Below, in pieces: positions 1 to 9,349 of a DNA stretch of 56,868 nucleotides. How positions within the stretch are numbered: position 1 is the first letter of the stretch; every line of letters starts with the position of its first letter. The notes below the pieces were generated by a model that had not been told where the DNA came from, searched no databases, and was given only the letters and a program-made list of their open reading frames with translations. Source of the stretch: Bacteroides sp. (lineage in GTDB: Bacteria > Bacteroidota > Bacteroidia > Bacteroidales > Muribaculaceae); NCBI GenBank assembly GCA_014802265.1, contig JAAVCP010000017.1, positions 19,666 through 76,533 of the forward strand. Direction: 5' to 3'. A program made the translations under genes and the position numbers.

Positions 1-559
1 TGTCGCCTATCACTTGATATATATTGTCGGAGGGGAGTTTACCGTTATTCTTTGAAAATCCCGTTGATATGAGTTGGTTGTTTTTATTTTCTACCCTCAA
101 TGCCCCCTTTTCTCCGTAAAGCCATATTGTCTTGTCAGGAGCTTCATAAAAATATCGGAAATAAATTGACCCGGTCTTGGGAAGAAACTCTTTGAATTGA
201 AAACTGTTCTTGTCAATACAGCTCACTCCGTCGTTGCTGCTGATAACCCACAGATTACCGAAGGAATCCGGATGCACACCTCTCACTTTCGGTTCATAAA
301 GTTGCTTTCCTGAGGAATCACGGAAAGGGATATGGGTCATGGTGAATCCATCGTAGCGTGTCAGACCGTTAAGTGTGCCAAACCATAGGTAACCTGTGGA
401 ATCTTGATGAATTGACCTGACACGGTTGTCTGATAGTCCTGTCTGAGTATTATAGACCGTAGAGTTATGTCCATAGCTTCCACTTGCCGCGTGAGATGAG
501 ATAAAAATAAGGATGAGGAGAGTAAGTATATGAATATATGAAGATCGACGTGGGGTCAT
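1..559 (-). CDS. Two-component regulator propeller protein, probable HTCS sensor (5' part, runs off window)
   Basis: Reading the minus strand from the ATG at 559 gives an open frame of 186 codons that leaves the window at base 1. It starts with a hydrophobic signal-like segment (LTLLILIFIS, about residues 11-20), followed by propeller repeats such as TGLSDNRVRSIHQDSTGYLW. This is the start of a periplasmic Reg_prop beta-propeller as found in hybrid two-component systems of Bacteroidales, which sense oligosaccharides and activate a neighbouring polysaccharide-utilisation operon. Only the N-terminal part of the propeller is visible, so the kinase and AraC-type output domains are inferred, not seen. 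It is divergent from the rhamnose/rhamnogalacturonan operon starting at 929, which suggests it is that operon's regulator. Confidence 0.8.
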   Translation of the reverse strand, partial: MTPRRSSYIHILTLLILIFISSHAASGSYGHNSTVYNTQTGLSDNRVRSIHQDSTGYLWFGTLNGLTRYDGFTMTHIPFRDSSGKQLYEPKVRGVHPDSFGNLWVISSNDGVSCIDKNSFQFKEFLPKTGSIYFRYFYEAPDKTIWLYGEKGALRVENKNNQLISTGFSKNNGKLPSDNIYQVIGD

Positions 560-650
560 CAATTTCGATAAGTTGATTAGAATTTAGGTTATAAAAACTG
601 TTGCCTTAAAAATATCATTTCAAGATGATGTTTCTTGGTGTAGTTTAATG

Positions 651-658
651 CAAAGATA
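651..658 (-). promoter_or_regulatory. Candidate -7 box for the sensor gene
   Basis: The minus strand reads TATCTTTG here, matching the Bacteroidales -7 consensus TAnnTTTG, about 90 nt upstream of the ATG at 559. I see no good -33 TTTG at 19-21 nt, so this is a weak call. Confidence 0.35.
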
Positions 659-864
659 TATAATTTTTTTCTAAATTTAAGAAATTTTATTGACAATACT
701 TGGATTATTCTTTATGAGTATAGGTAAAACAAGTATTATGAGTATCATTGCGTCATGCTGATTTAATCCTTTGCATAATGTGAAATTATTGTAATATTGC
801 ATTATAAGTAGAAAAATACAATAAACATGTACATAATTACCACTCATATTTTATAAGAGTTTCG

Positions 865-872
865 TAAATTTG
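865..872 (+). promoter_or_regulatory. Candidate -7 box for the rhamnose operon
   Basis: The sequence TAAATTTG fits TAnnTTTG and lies 57 nt before the rhaM ATG. No TTTG occurs at the usual -33 distance, as would be expected for an activator-dependent promoter. The rest of the 560-928 gap is AT-rich, and I see no gene in it. Confidence 0.35.
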
Positions 873-928
873 CAACAGTTTCGTCGATATAACTTCGACA
901 TCATTGACTAACGGTTAACAAAATACCC

Positions 929-1246
929 ATGAAAAGATTTGCATTCAAGATGTATCTCAAGCCCGGATTTGAGGCTGAATACGAAAAACGCCACAGTGAA
1001 CTGTGGCCCGAACTCAAAGAAAAAATCACTGCTTCCGGCGTGAAAAATTATTCCATCTATTGGGATAGAGATACTAACATCCTTTTCGGCTATCAGGAAG
1101 TGGAAGGTGATTCAAATTCACAAGATGCAGAAGCTGCCGATGAAATAACTCGTAAATGGTGGGATTACATGGCAGACATAATGGAAGTGAATCCTGATAA
1201 CTCACCCGTCACAATACCCATAAAAGAAGTGTTCCATCTTGACTGA
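929..1246 (+). CDS. rhaM: L-rhamnose mutarotase
   Basis: The 105-aa product interconverts the alpha and beta anomers of L-rhamnose in the cytoplasm before isomerisation. Length is right for the family (about 104 aa). The N-terminal KRFAFKMYLKPG, Tyr18 and His22 (EYEKRHSELW) and the Trp77-Trp78 pair (TRKWWDYMADIM) match the RhaM active-site layout as I know it. It is the first gene of the operon and lies 8 bp before the PL11 lyase gene, so it is probably co-transcribed with the lyase, rhaB and rhaI. Confidence 0.95.
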   Translation: MKRFAFKMYLKPGFEAEYEKRHSELWPELKEKITASGVKNYSIYWDRDTNILFGYQEVEGDSNSQDAEAADEITRKWWDYMADIMEVNPDNSPVTIPIKEVFHLD

Positions 1247-1254
1247 TTCCCCGT

Positions 1255-3108
1255 ATGAAGAGACTCGCTTTGTTTATGTTTGTCAGTGTCCTGGGGGGGA
1301 CTGCCTTAGCACAGGGCAAATATGACTTCTCCAAATTAAAAATGGAGAACCTCGGCAGGGGAGTGGTAGCTATTCGTGATAATCCGAAAAGTGTGGTTGT
1401 GTCATGGCGGTACCTCTCTGCGGATCCAGAGAATATTACTTTTGATATTTTTCGTGACGGTAAGAAAATTAACAATAAGCCTGTGAAAAATTCTACTTTC
1501 TATGTAGATTCTTATGCAGGTAATGAGGCTGCTACTTACACAGTCAAACCCTCAACAGGTGAAAAAACCGGCTCTTATACTCTTCCATCAGATACTTCCT
1601 CAGGTTATATCAATATCCCTCTGAATGTGCCGGAGCGTGGGGTGGACGTGTTTGGGAAGGAGTATACTTATAATGCCAATGATGCCTCTGTTGGAGACGT
1701 TGACGGCGACGGTGAGTATGAAATAATCCTAAAATGGGATCCTACAAACTCTCATGATAACTCTCATGACGGAATGACCGGTCCCACTCTTATTGACTGT
1801 TATAAGCTTGATGGATCACATCTTTGGAGAATTGATCTTGGTTATAATATCCGCTCTGGTGCCCATTACACACAGATGATGGTCTATGATCTTGATGGCG
1901 ATGGATCTGCTGAATTAGTGGTAAAGACAGCTGACGGCACAGTCGACGGCACCAGAAGGGTTATAGGCGACCATCGTGCTGATTTTCGTTCCATCAATGG
2001 CAGGGTAATGGCAGGTCCGGAATATCTCACCGTCTTTAGCGGTAAGAACGGTGAAGCTCTCGCCACCATTGATTACACTCCTCCACGGGGTGACATGAAA
2101 GCATGGGGCGACGGTTATGCCAACCGTTGTGACCGCTTCTTGGCTGCCATCGCATATCTTGACGGTCAGCATCCCTCTGTTGTGATGTGTAGAGGCTATT
2201 ATACCCGTTCTGTTCTTGCTGCCTATCAGTGGGACGGTAAGGAACTTAAGCAGCAGTGGGTATTTGATTCAGATGATCCAGGTAACGGCGCTTATGCAGG
2301 ACAGGGCAACCATAACCTCCGTGTGGCTGATGTAGATGGTGACGGCTGCGATGAGATTATCTATGGACAGATGACTGTTGACAACGATGGGAAAGGATTG
2401 TATTCTACCGGTATGTATCATGGTGACGCTATCCATTTACTGTCTGACGTAGATAATGATAAATATTATGTGTGGTGTTGTCATGAGAATAAGAAAGATG
2501 GCTCATCACTACGCGACGCAGCCACGGGAAAGGTGATTTTCCAAATCCCCAGCGATAAGGATATAGGACGTTGCTGTGCTGCCGATATTGACCCCACACA
2601 TAAAGGTGTAGAGTTATGGTCGCCCAACACTGGTGGTGTGCTTGATTTCGAAGGTAATATAATTGCTCCTCAAAAGGAATTTATAAGTGAAATTGCGAGT
2701 GCTGTTCCTGCCAATTTCATAGTGCTTTGGGACGGCGACCTCAATTATGAGATTCTTGATGGAAACGTAATCAGCAAATTTAATAGTGATACAATGTCTC
2801 TTGATGAGATAGCGGTGTTCTCTGACTGTGCCTGGAACAATGGCACAAAGCGTAATCCTTGCTTACAAGCTGATATCGTGGGTGATTGGAGAGAAGAGGT
2901 ACTCCTTCGAACTGATGATAACACTGCTTTACGCCTATATGTTACGCCGATACCTACCGAATACCGTTTCCATACTTTTATGGAAGATCCCGTTTACCGT
3001 GTGAGTGTGGCTAATGAGAATGTGGCTTATAATCAGCCTGCCGAACCGGGATTTTACTTTGGATCAGATCTTAAGGGCAGGAAATTTCGTGGTACTAATG
3101 TAAAATAA
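1255..3108 (+). CDS. Rhamnogalacturonan lyase, PL11 family
   Basis: The 617-aa product has a cleavable signal peptide (residues 1-19, ending TALAQ), so it acts in the periplasm or at the cell surface. The body has the PL11 fold signature: repeated calcium-binding acidic loops of the beta-propeller (VGDVDGDGEYEIILKWDPTN, YDLDGDGSAELVVKTADGT, VADVDGDGCDEIIYGQ) and the motif HDGMTGPTLIDCYKLDG. PL11 enzymes cut the rhamnose-galacturonate backbone of rhamnogalacturonan I by beta-elimination, leaving unsaturated galacturonate ends. Those ends are the substrate of the GH105 downstream, and the released rhamnose feeds the Rha enzymes. Placement between rhaM and rhaB supports this. Endo or exo action cannot be read from sequence. 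Confidence 0.93.
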   Translation: MKRLALFMFVSVLGGTALAQGKYDFSKLKMENLGRGVVAIRDNPKSVVVSWRYLSADPENITFDIFRDGKKINNKPVKNSTFYVDSYAGNEAATYTVKPSTGEKTGSYTLPSDTSSGYINIPLNVPERGVDVFGKEYTYNANDASVGDVDGDGEYEIILKWDPTNSHDNSHDGMTGPTLIDCYKLDGSHLWRIDLGYNIRSGAHYTQMMVYDLDGDGSAELVVKTADGTVDGTRRVIGDHRADFRSINGRVMAGPEYLTVFSGKNGEALATIDYTPPRGDMKAWGDGYANRCDRFLAAIAYLDGQHPSVVMCRGYYTRSVLAAYQWDGKELKQQWVFDSDDPGNGAYAGQGNHNLRVADVDGDGCDEIIYGQMTVDNDGKGLYSTGMYHGDAIHLLSDVDNDKYYVWCCHENKKDGSSLRDAATGKVIFQIPSDKDIGRCCAADIDPTHKGVELWSPNTGGVLDFEGNIIAPQKEFISEIASAVPANFIVLWDGDLNYEILDGNVISKFNSDTMSLDEIAVFSDCAWNNGTKRNPCLQADIVGDWREEVLLRTDDNTALRLYVTPIPTEYRFHTFMEDPVYRVSVANENVAYNQPAEPGFYFGSDLKGRKFRGTNVK

Positions 3109-3117
3109 TCATCTGTT

Positions 3118-4545
3118 ATGTCTAACGAAAAATCATTCCACTTTGCCGTGGACTTAGGGGCAACCTCAGGACGCACAATTCTTGCTACGTTTGATGGTGA
3201 GAAAGTGCAGATGCAAGAGGTGTCTCGATTTAAATATCCTATGTTGCCTATCAACGGACATCTTCATTGGAATCTGCCTCTCATCTACCATGAGGTGCTT
3301 CAAGGATTGAAAAAGTGTAAGGAAATACTTGGTGGTAAGATACTTTCCTCTATTGGAATTGACAGCTGGGGTTGCGATGTGGCTTTCTTCCACAAAAACG
3401 GTTCGATGTCGTCGCTCCCTTACTGCTATCGTGACAGTCATACTGACGGGGCTGTTGATAAGTTTTGTGAACGTATGTCGAAAGATGAAGTGTATGCTAC
3501 AACAGGCATTCAATTCATGGACTTTAACACACTTTTCCAGCTTGACACTATAAAGGGTCATTCTCCTGAAGTGATTGAATCTGCTGATAAAATTCTCTTT
3601 ATTCCTGATGCCTTGGCATATATGCTGACCGGAAATGCCGTCACTGAATACACTGTGGCTTCCACTTCCCAGATGCTTAATCCTAATACCGGCGATCTCG
3701 ACGTGACACTTCTGAATGTATTGGGTATTAGCCGGGATAAATTCGGAAAGATGGTTCATCCGGGTTATATAATTGGTTCCCTGTCAAAGCAGGTTCAAGA
3801 CTATACGGGGCTTGGCGACGTACCTGTTGTAGCTGTGGCAGGTCATGATACCGCTTCCGCTGTGATTGGCGTTCCTTCTCCTGATAAAAGCTACGCATAT
3901 CTAAGCTGTGGAACATGGTCATTGCTTGGTATCGAATCGCAGACACCTATTATTAATGATAAGAGCCGCGAATACAATCTTACGAATGAGGGTGGTATTG
4001 ACGGCACCACACGCTTTCTGAAAAATATTTGCGGTCTGTGGCTTTTCGAGCGTTGTCGTGAGGAGTTTAGAAATGTTCCTGATAATGTAGGTGAGTTGTG
4101 TGCTTTATACCTTGATTCTGACTGCAACAGCATTATCAATCCTGATGACCCGATGTTTGCCCACCCTGAAAGCATGACTAAGGCTATCGATGCTTATTGT
4201 AAGGAGACCGGACAATCAGTTCCTGCTTCTCCGGCTGATTATATCAGGGTGATTTTCCGTAGTTTGGCAAAGCGATACAAGCAAGTGCTCGAATGGCTTC
4301 ATGAGTTTTCACCGGTGGAAATTGAAAGGCTTCACGTAATCGGTGGAGGCTCACAGAATCAATATCTTATGCAGCTCACTGCAGATGAAGCCGGCATGAC
4401 GGTTATCGCAGGTCCTACGGAGTCTACCGCACTTGGTAATGTGCTGGTCCAACTGAGGACTTGCAGTAAGGTTGACTCTTTGGCTGAAATGAGAAAGGTG
4501 GCTATAAATTCTACGGAGACTAAAACATATAAACCCAACAAGTAG
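3118..4545 (+). CDS. rhaB: Rhamnulokinase
   Basis: The 475-aa FGGY-family kinase phosphorylates L-rhamnulose to L-rhamnulose-1-phosphate. The N-terminal phosphate-binding segment FAVDLGATSGRT, the catalytic aspartate region VAGHDTASAVIGVP and the C-terminal HVIGGGSQNQYLMQLTADEA are all present, and length is normal (about 470-490 aa). It starts 9 bp after the lyase stop and precedes rhaI. Rhamnulokinase is preferred over xylulokinase or fuculokinase because of the neighbouring rhaM, rhaI, rhaT and rhaD. Confidence 0.96.
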   Translation: MSNEKSFHFAVDLGATSGRTILATFDGEKVQMQEVSRFKYPMLPINGHLHWNLPLIYHEVLQGLKKCKEILGGKILSSIGIDSWGCDVAFFHKNGSMSSLPYCYRDSHTDGAVDKFCERMSKDEVYATTGIQFMDFNTLFQLDTIKGHSPEVIESADKILFIPDALAYMLTGNAVTEYTVASTSQMLNPNTGDLDVTLLNVLGISRDKFGKMVHPGYIIGSLSKQVQDYTGLGDVPVVAVAGHDTASAVIGVPSPDKSYAYLSCGTWSLLGIESQTPIINDKSREYNLTNEGGIDGTTRFLKNICGLWLFERCREEFRNVPDNVGELCALYLDSDCNSIINPDDPMFAHPESMTKAIDAYCKETGQSVPASPADYIRVIFRSLAKRYKQVLEWLHEFSPVEIERLHVIGGGSQNQYLMQLTADEAGMTVIAGPTESTALGNVLVQLRTCSKVDSLAEMRKVAINSTETKTYKPNK

Positions 4546-4614
4546 TCCTGTCAAATAAAAAAATAATAATAGCGTTATAAATTAAGACGGCTACTTAACT
4601 AACTTAATCTAAAA

Positions 4615-5868
4615 ATGAAAGAAGAACTCATTAAAAAGGCGTATGAAATTGCCCGTGAGCGTTATGCAGCTCTGGGAGTAGATACAGATAAGGTGCTCGA
4701 CAAAATGCAGGATTTCCACCTCAGCATGCACTGCTGGCAGGCTGATGACGTTGCAGGTTTTGAGAATCAGGGCGGCTCGCTTACCGGTGGTATTCAGGTA
4801 AACGGTAATTATCCCGGGAAGGCACGCAACATGGAGGAACTCCGCGCTGATATTTTATATGCCATGAGCCTTATTCCCGGCAAGCATCGCCTTAATCTTC
4901 ATGAAATATATGGTGATTTCGGAGGTAAATTTGTTGATCGTGACGAGTGTACAGTGGAGCATTTCCAAAGTTGGATTGATTGGGGCAAAGCTAATGATAT
5001 CAAGCTTGACTTCAATTCCACTTCATTCTCTCATGCTAAGAGTGGCGACCTCTCTCTTTCTAACCCTGACAAGAGTATCCGTGATTTTTGGATTGAACAT
5101 TCCAAGCGTTGTCGTGCCATTGCACAAGCCATTGGTGAAGCTCAGCAAGACCCCTGTATCATGAATACTTGGGTGCATGACGGCAGCAAAGATATTACAG
5201 TTAACCGTTACCTCTATCGTGAGCTTCTTAAAGATTCTCTTGATCAGATTTTTGAGCATAGGTATGACTGGATGAAAGATAGCGTTGAGTCTAAGGTATT
5301 TGGCATCGGTCTGGAAAGCTATACAGTGGGTTCTAACGATTTCTACACTGCCTACGCTTCTAAGAATGACATGATGATCACTCTTGACACAGGTCACTTC
5401 CATCCTACAGAGAGTGTTGCCGATAAAGTGTCTGCCATGCTTCTTTTCGTACCTGAACTGATGCTCCATGTTTCCCGTCCGATACGTTGGGACTCTGATC
5501 ATGTGACAATAATGGACGACCCCACTCTCGATCTTTTCAGTGAAATTGTTAGGGCAGGTGCTCTCAACCGTGTTCACTACGGACTTGATTACTTTGACGG
5601 CACTCTCAACCGAATCGGTGCTTACGTAATCGGTAGCCGTGCTGCTCAGAAGTGTATGCTCCGCGCTCTCCTTGAACCAACCGAAAAGCTTCGCGAGTAT
5701 GAACTTAATGATCGTAAATTCCAGCGTCTTGCCCTCCTTGAAGAATGCAAGAATCTTCCTTGGAATGCTGTCTATGATATGTTCTGCCTACGCAACAATG
5801 TCCCCGTAGGTGAAAGCTTCATCGGGGAAGTTGAGAAATATGAGGCTGATGTCACTTCTAAACGATAA
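4615..5868 (+). CDS. rhaI: L-rhamnose isomerase
   Basis: The 417-aa TIM-barrel enzyme converts L-rhamnose to L-rhamnulose. Metal-site motifs of the family are visible: WVHDGSKD, ITLDTGHFHPTESV and RWDSDHVTIMDD. The C-terminal region (GRKF-like NDRKFQRLALLEECKNLPW) is also conserved among Bacteroidota rhamnose isomerases. It follows rhaB after 69 bp and is closed by a strong hairpin terminator just downstream (5877-5914), so rhaT and rhaD may be expressed at a lower level or separately. Confidence 0.95.
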   Translation: MKEELIKKAYEIARERYAALGVDTDKVLDKMQDFHLSMHCWQADDVAGFENQGGSLTGGIQVNGNYPGKARNMEELRADILYAMSLIPGKHRLNLHEIYGDFGGKFVDRDECTVEHFQSWIDWGKANDIKLDFNSTSFSHAKSGDLSLSNPDKSIRDFWIEHSKRCRAIAQAIGEAQQDPCIMNTWVHDGSKDITVNRYLYRELLKDSLDQIFEHRYDWMKDSVESKVFGIGLESYTVGSNDFYTAYASKNDMMITLDTGHFHPTESVADKVSAMLLFVPELMLHVSRPIRWDSDHVTIMDDPTLDLFSEIVRAGALNRVHYGLDYFDGTLNRIGAYVIGSRAAQKCMLRALLEPTEKLREYELNDRKFQRLALLEECKNLPWNAVYDMFCLRNNVPVGESFIGEVEKYEADVTSKR

Positions 5869-5876
5869 TGTTAATT

Positions 5877-5914
5877 TTGGGGTTGTCGTCTTATGACGAC
5901 TTCCCCAATTTTTT
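5877..5914 (+). terminator. Rho-independent terminator inside the rhamnose cluster
   Basis: The arms TTGGGG and CCCCAA enclose a second perfect stem, GTCGTC/GACGAC, with loop TTAT, followed by six T. It lies between rhaI and rhaT, 15 nt before the rhaT ATG. Confidence 0.8.
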
Positions 5915-5929
5915 ATATCTTTTATAGAA

Positions 5930-6967
5930 ATGACTGCTATAATTGGACTTCTCATAATAGCCATCGGTGCCTTCTGCCAGTCGAGTTGCTATGTACCCAT
6001 CAATAAAATAAAGTCATGGAGTTGGGAAAGCTATTGGATTGTGCAGGGTGTGTTTGCATGGCTTTTGCTCCCTTTCCTCGGTGCTTTACTGGCTGTTCCG
6101 GAAGGTCACTCGCTTTGTGAGCTTTTCACTTCGGGGCAGTCATTTAATATCTGGATGACAATCCTCTTCGGAGTATTGTGGGGTGTGGGCGGACTGACTT
6201 TCGGTCTGTCTATGCGTTATTTAGGAGTAGCTTTAGGGCAATCGATTGCTCTTGGCACATGTGCCGGACTCGGCACAATAATGGGTCCCGTGCTACTTAA
6301 TGTCTTCTTCCCGGAGAATGATCCTCTTTCGCAGCTTACTTTTGCTGTGATCATAGGTGTTGTGGTCACTCTTATCGGCATAGCCATTATCGGGGTGGCA
6401 GGCTCAATGAAGGCTTCTTCTCTAAGTGAGGAGGTGAAGAAAAAGGCAGTCAAGGACTTCAATTTCCCAAAGGGGCTTGCAATTGCCCTGCTGTGCGGTT
6501 TCATGAGCGGCTGTTTCAATGTCGGACTTGAGTTTGGCAGCGGAATAAATTTCGGAGACCTTACTCCGGATATATATAAGACTCTTCCTGCAACTTTCCT
6601 TGTCACGCTGGGTGGCTTTGTGACTAATGCCATCTATTGCTTCTGTCAAAATCAGAAAAACGGCACATGGGGTGATTATACCAAAGGGGAAGTATGGCTT
6701 AATAATGCAGTGTTCTGTCTGTTGGCTGGTGCTTTATGGTATAGCCAGTTCTTCGGACTCGCTTTAGGTAAGGGTTTCCTTACAGACTCACCAACGCTTA
6801 TGACTCTCTCTTTTTGTATCCTCATGGCATTGAATGTTGTTTTCTCAAATCTTTGGGGAATAATTCTGAATGAATGGAAAGGATGTTCAAAAAAGACCAT
6901 TGCTGTCTTGATCACCGGTATTGTGGTCTTGATAGTGTCTTGCTTTCTTCCTCAATTGATAGGATAA
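5930..6967 (+). CDS. rhaT: L-rhamnose/proton symporter
   Basis: The 345-aa inner-membrane protein has about ten hydrophobic helices and matches the RhaT family, with an N-terminal GLLIIAIGAFCQSSCYVPIN segment and SMRYLGVALGQSIALGTCAG in the middle. It imports L-rhamnose into the cytoplasm with protons. Length is normal (about 340-345 aa). It starts 15 nt after the terminator hairpin that follows rhaI. Confidence 0.94.
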   Translation: MTAIIGLLIIAIGAFCQSSCYVPINKIKSWSWESYWIVQGVFAWLLLPFLGALLAVPEGHSLCELFTSGQSFNIWMTILFGVLWGVGGLTFGLSMRYLGVALGQSIALGTCAGLGTIMGPVLLNVFFPENDPLSQLTFAVIIGVVVTLIGIAIIGVAGSMKASSLSEEVKKKAVKDFNFPKGLAIALLCGFMSGCFNVGLEFGSGINFGDLTPDIYKTLPATFLVTLGGFVTNAIYCFCQNQKNGTWGDYTKGEVWLNNAVFCLLAGALWYSQFFGLALGKGFLTDSPTLMTLSFCILMALNVVFSNLWGIILNEWKGCSKKTIAVLITGIVVLIVSCFLPQLIG

Positions 6968-7014
6968 TCCGATTACAAAAATCTAACACATATAATAAAT
7001 GAAACTTAAGTATT

Positions 7015-7827
7015 ATGGCTTCAATATTAGATAATCGTCCTGCTCTCGCAAAAGTGGTGGAGGATATTGCCGAGACTGCCGGATATCTGTGGCAGAAAGG
7101 CTGGGCTGAACGTAACGGTGGTAATATCACTGTAAATGTCACTGAGCATATTGATGATGAAGTCCGCAAGATGACCGCAATAAGTGAACCTATTGCCATA
7201 GGGCTTACACTTCCTAATCTCAAGGGATGCTATTTCTACTGTAAAGGAACCCAGATGAGAATGCGCGACCTTGCACGTCGTCCCATGGATAACGGTTCTA
7301 TCATCAGAATCCTCGATGACTGCGCCCATTATGAGATTGTTGCCGACAAGCCGGTGAAACCCACTTCCGAGATTCCCTCTCATCTTGCCGTCCATAATTA
7401 TCTGATTGGTAAGGGATCTTCCTATAAGGCTTCTTTACATACTCACCCAATTGAACTGGTGGCTATGAGTCATAATCGTGAATTCCTGAATGAGGATATC
7501 ATATCCAGACTGTTATGGTCAATGATTCCGGAGACCAAGGCTTTCGCTCCCCGTGGACTTGGCATCGTGCCTTATATGCTTCCCTCTTCTAAGGAACTCG
7601 CCGACGAGACAATCAAGGCTATTGATAAGAACTTTGATGTGGTGATGTGGGAAAAACATGGTGTGTTTGCTGTTGACAACGACATTATGTCTGCTTTTGA
7701 CCAAATCGACGTGCTTAACAAGAGTGCTAATATCTATATGTGTGCCCGTTCAATGGGATTCATGCCCGACGGAATGAGTGAGCATCAGATGTTGGAAATT
7801 TCCAATGTGTTTAACCTTCCCAAGTAA
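7015..7827 (+). CDS. rhaD: Rhamnulose-1-phosphate aldolase
   Basis: The 270-aa class II aldolase cleaves L-rhamnulose-1-phosphate to dihydroxyacetone phosphate and L-lactaldehyde. The zinc-binding His-x-His in SLHTHPIELVAMSH, the WEKHGVFAVDND histidine and the glutamate region PTSEIPSHLAVHNYL are present. Length is normal for RhaD (about 270-275 aa). It is the last of the cytoplasmic rhamnose genes and is followed within 6 bp by the GH105 gene, which ties rhamnose use to uronate use. Confidence 0.95.
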   Translation: MASILDNRPALAKVVEDIAETAGYLWQKGWAERNGGNITVNVTEHIDDEVRKMTAISEPIAIGLTLPNLKGCYFYCKGTQMRMRDLARRPMDNGSIIRILDDCAHYEIVADKPVKPTSEIPSHLAVHNYLIGKGSSYKASLHTHPIELVAMSHNREFLNEDIISRLLWSMIPETKAFAPRGLGIVPYMLPSSKELADETIKAIDKNFDVVMWEKHGVFAVDNDIMSAFDQIDVLNKSANIYMCARSMGFMPDGMSEHQMLEISNVFNLPK

Positions 7828-7833
7828 GGTGTC

Positions 7834-9198
7834 ATGAGAAAAACTCATATTTCTCTTTTGGTAGCGTTGTTGCTTTCTGCCTGTGGTAAACAGGTAGAAA
7901 GCAATGGTGCTGATGAAATTAATGACTCGACCACACCTTTACATCTGCTGAAGCCTGACTATAAGACTCCCTACGGTCAATTGTCTGTCGATTCTGTGAA
8001 GAAAGATATTGACCGTGTTTTTACCTATATAAATGAGGTCACACCGGCAAAAATGACTGACGGGAAAGTGAATCAAGGCACCTATCGTCTCACGAGCTAT
8101 GAGTGGGCAGTTATGTATGACGCGCTTCTTGATGCGGCTGCCATTACCGGCGATAAGAAATATTCCGATTATGTGACTGAGCGGATAGGCTTCCTTGCCC
8201 GTGAGGCTGACAATTATAAGGGAGACCCTTCTGAAGATGGTCAGATGCGACAAGTAAAGGCACCTGCCACCCTTGATGATGCAGGCGCTATGGCAGGGGC
8301 TTGGATGAGAGCTGCCATGGCAGACTCCACTCTTAAGATTTCTCCTTACATTGAGCAATATTGGAACATTGTGGAGACAACCCCCGTGCATCTTGCCGAT
8401 GGCACAATCGCACGCAACAGACCTCATTATAATGCCGTGTGGCTCGATGATATGTTTATGGCTCTTCCCTCTATGGCTGTGAGAAGCCGCTATGCCAATG
8501 ACCCGAAGCAGCTTGACAATGCTGCCAAGATAGCTTCCGGATTTATTAAACGTATGTGGATTCCGGAAAAGAATATTTTTCGTCACGGTTATATCGAGGG
8601 AGCCTCACATCAGCCTTCGATGGCTTGGGGGCGTGCCAATGGCTGGGCAATCCTGACCCTCTGTCAGCTTCTTGACTATCTTCCGGAGAATCATCCACGC
8701 CGTGTAGAGTTACTTGATATTTACCGTCGTCATGCAGAGGGTCTCGCGTCTCTGCAGGGGATTGACGGTTTTTGGCATCAGTTGCTCGATCGTCCGGAAA
8801 CGTATGAGGAAACCTCTGCCACGGCTATCTTTGCGTATGCTCTTGCCCACGGAATAAATCAGGGTTGGATTGATGCCGTCACTTATGGTCCGGTAGCGCA
8901 GCTTGCGTGGGAAGCGGTTTCCTCAAAGATCAACAAGGGTGGGGAAGTGGAAGATGTGTGTGTTGGAACCGGTATGGGTTTCGAACCGGCTTATTATGCC
9001 TATCGTCCCGTAAGCGTGAAGGCTGCTCATGGCTATGGTCCCACAATTTGGGCAGGTGCTGAGATGATAAAGCTGCTTAATAAATACTATCCGTATGTCA
9101 ATGACAGTGCCGTACATTATTACACTGTTGATCCTGAAGCCGACATGCCTTTGTTCAGTCTTGATGCAAATGGTAAGGCTGTAAATGTGAAACATTAG
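7834..9198 (+). CDS. GH105 unsaturated rhamnogalacturonyl hydrolase, lipoprotein
   Basis: The 454-aa (alpha/alpha)6-barrel enzyme removes the 4,5-unsaturated galacturonate left by the lyase from the oligosaccharide end. The catalytic region WLDDMFMALP and the motif WGRANGWAILTLCQLLDYLP are typical of GH105 (YteR/RhiN). The first 16-17 residues form a lipoprotein signal with lipobox LLSAC, so the enzyme is membrane-anchored in the periplasm. Its product spontaneously becomes 5-keto-4-deoxyuronate, the KduI substrate. Confidence 0.92.
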   Translation: MRKTHISLLVALLLSACGKQVESNGADEINDSTTPLHLLKPDYKTPYGQLSVDSVKKDIDRVFTYINEVTPAKMTDGKVNQGTYRLTSYEWAVMYDALLDAAAITGDKKYSDYVTERIGFLAREADNYKGDPSEDGQMRQVKAPATLDDAGAMAGAWMRAAMADSTLKISPYIEQYWNIVETTPVHLADGTIARNRPHYNAVWLDDMFMALPSMAVRSRYANDPKQLDNAAKIASGFIKRMWIPEKNIFRHGYIEGASHQPSMAWGRANGWAILTLCQLLDYLPENHPRRVELLDIYRRHAEGLASLQGIDGFWHQLLDRPETYEETSATAIFAYALAHGINQGWIDAVTYGPVAQLAWEAVSSKINKGGEVEDVCVGTGMGFEPAYYAYRPVSVKAAHGYGPTIWAGAEMIKLLNKYYPYVNDSAVHYYTVDPEADMPLFSLDANGKAVNVKH

Positions 9199-9349
9199 AG
9201 ATAGGGCAGGCGTGATGTATGGTAGGCTATATTTCAATGCATTAGGTCTGGTTGGATTAGAATAAGTACATTTTTACAAATATTATGTACGATTTTACTA
9301 ATATCAAATGATGTAAATGTGTAATTTTGCATTAAAATTTGATTCATAC

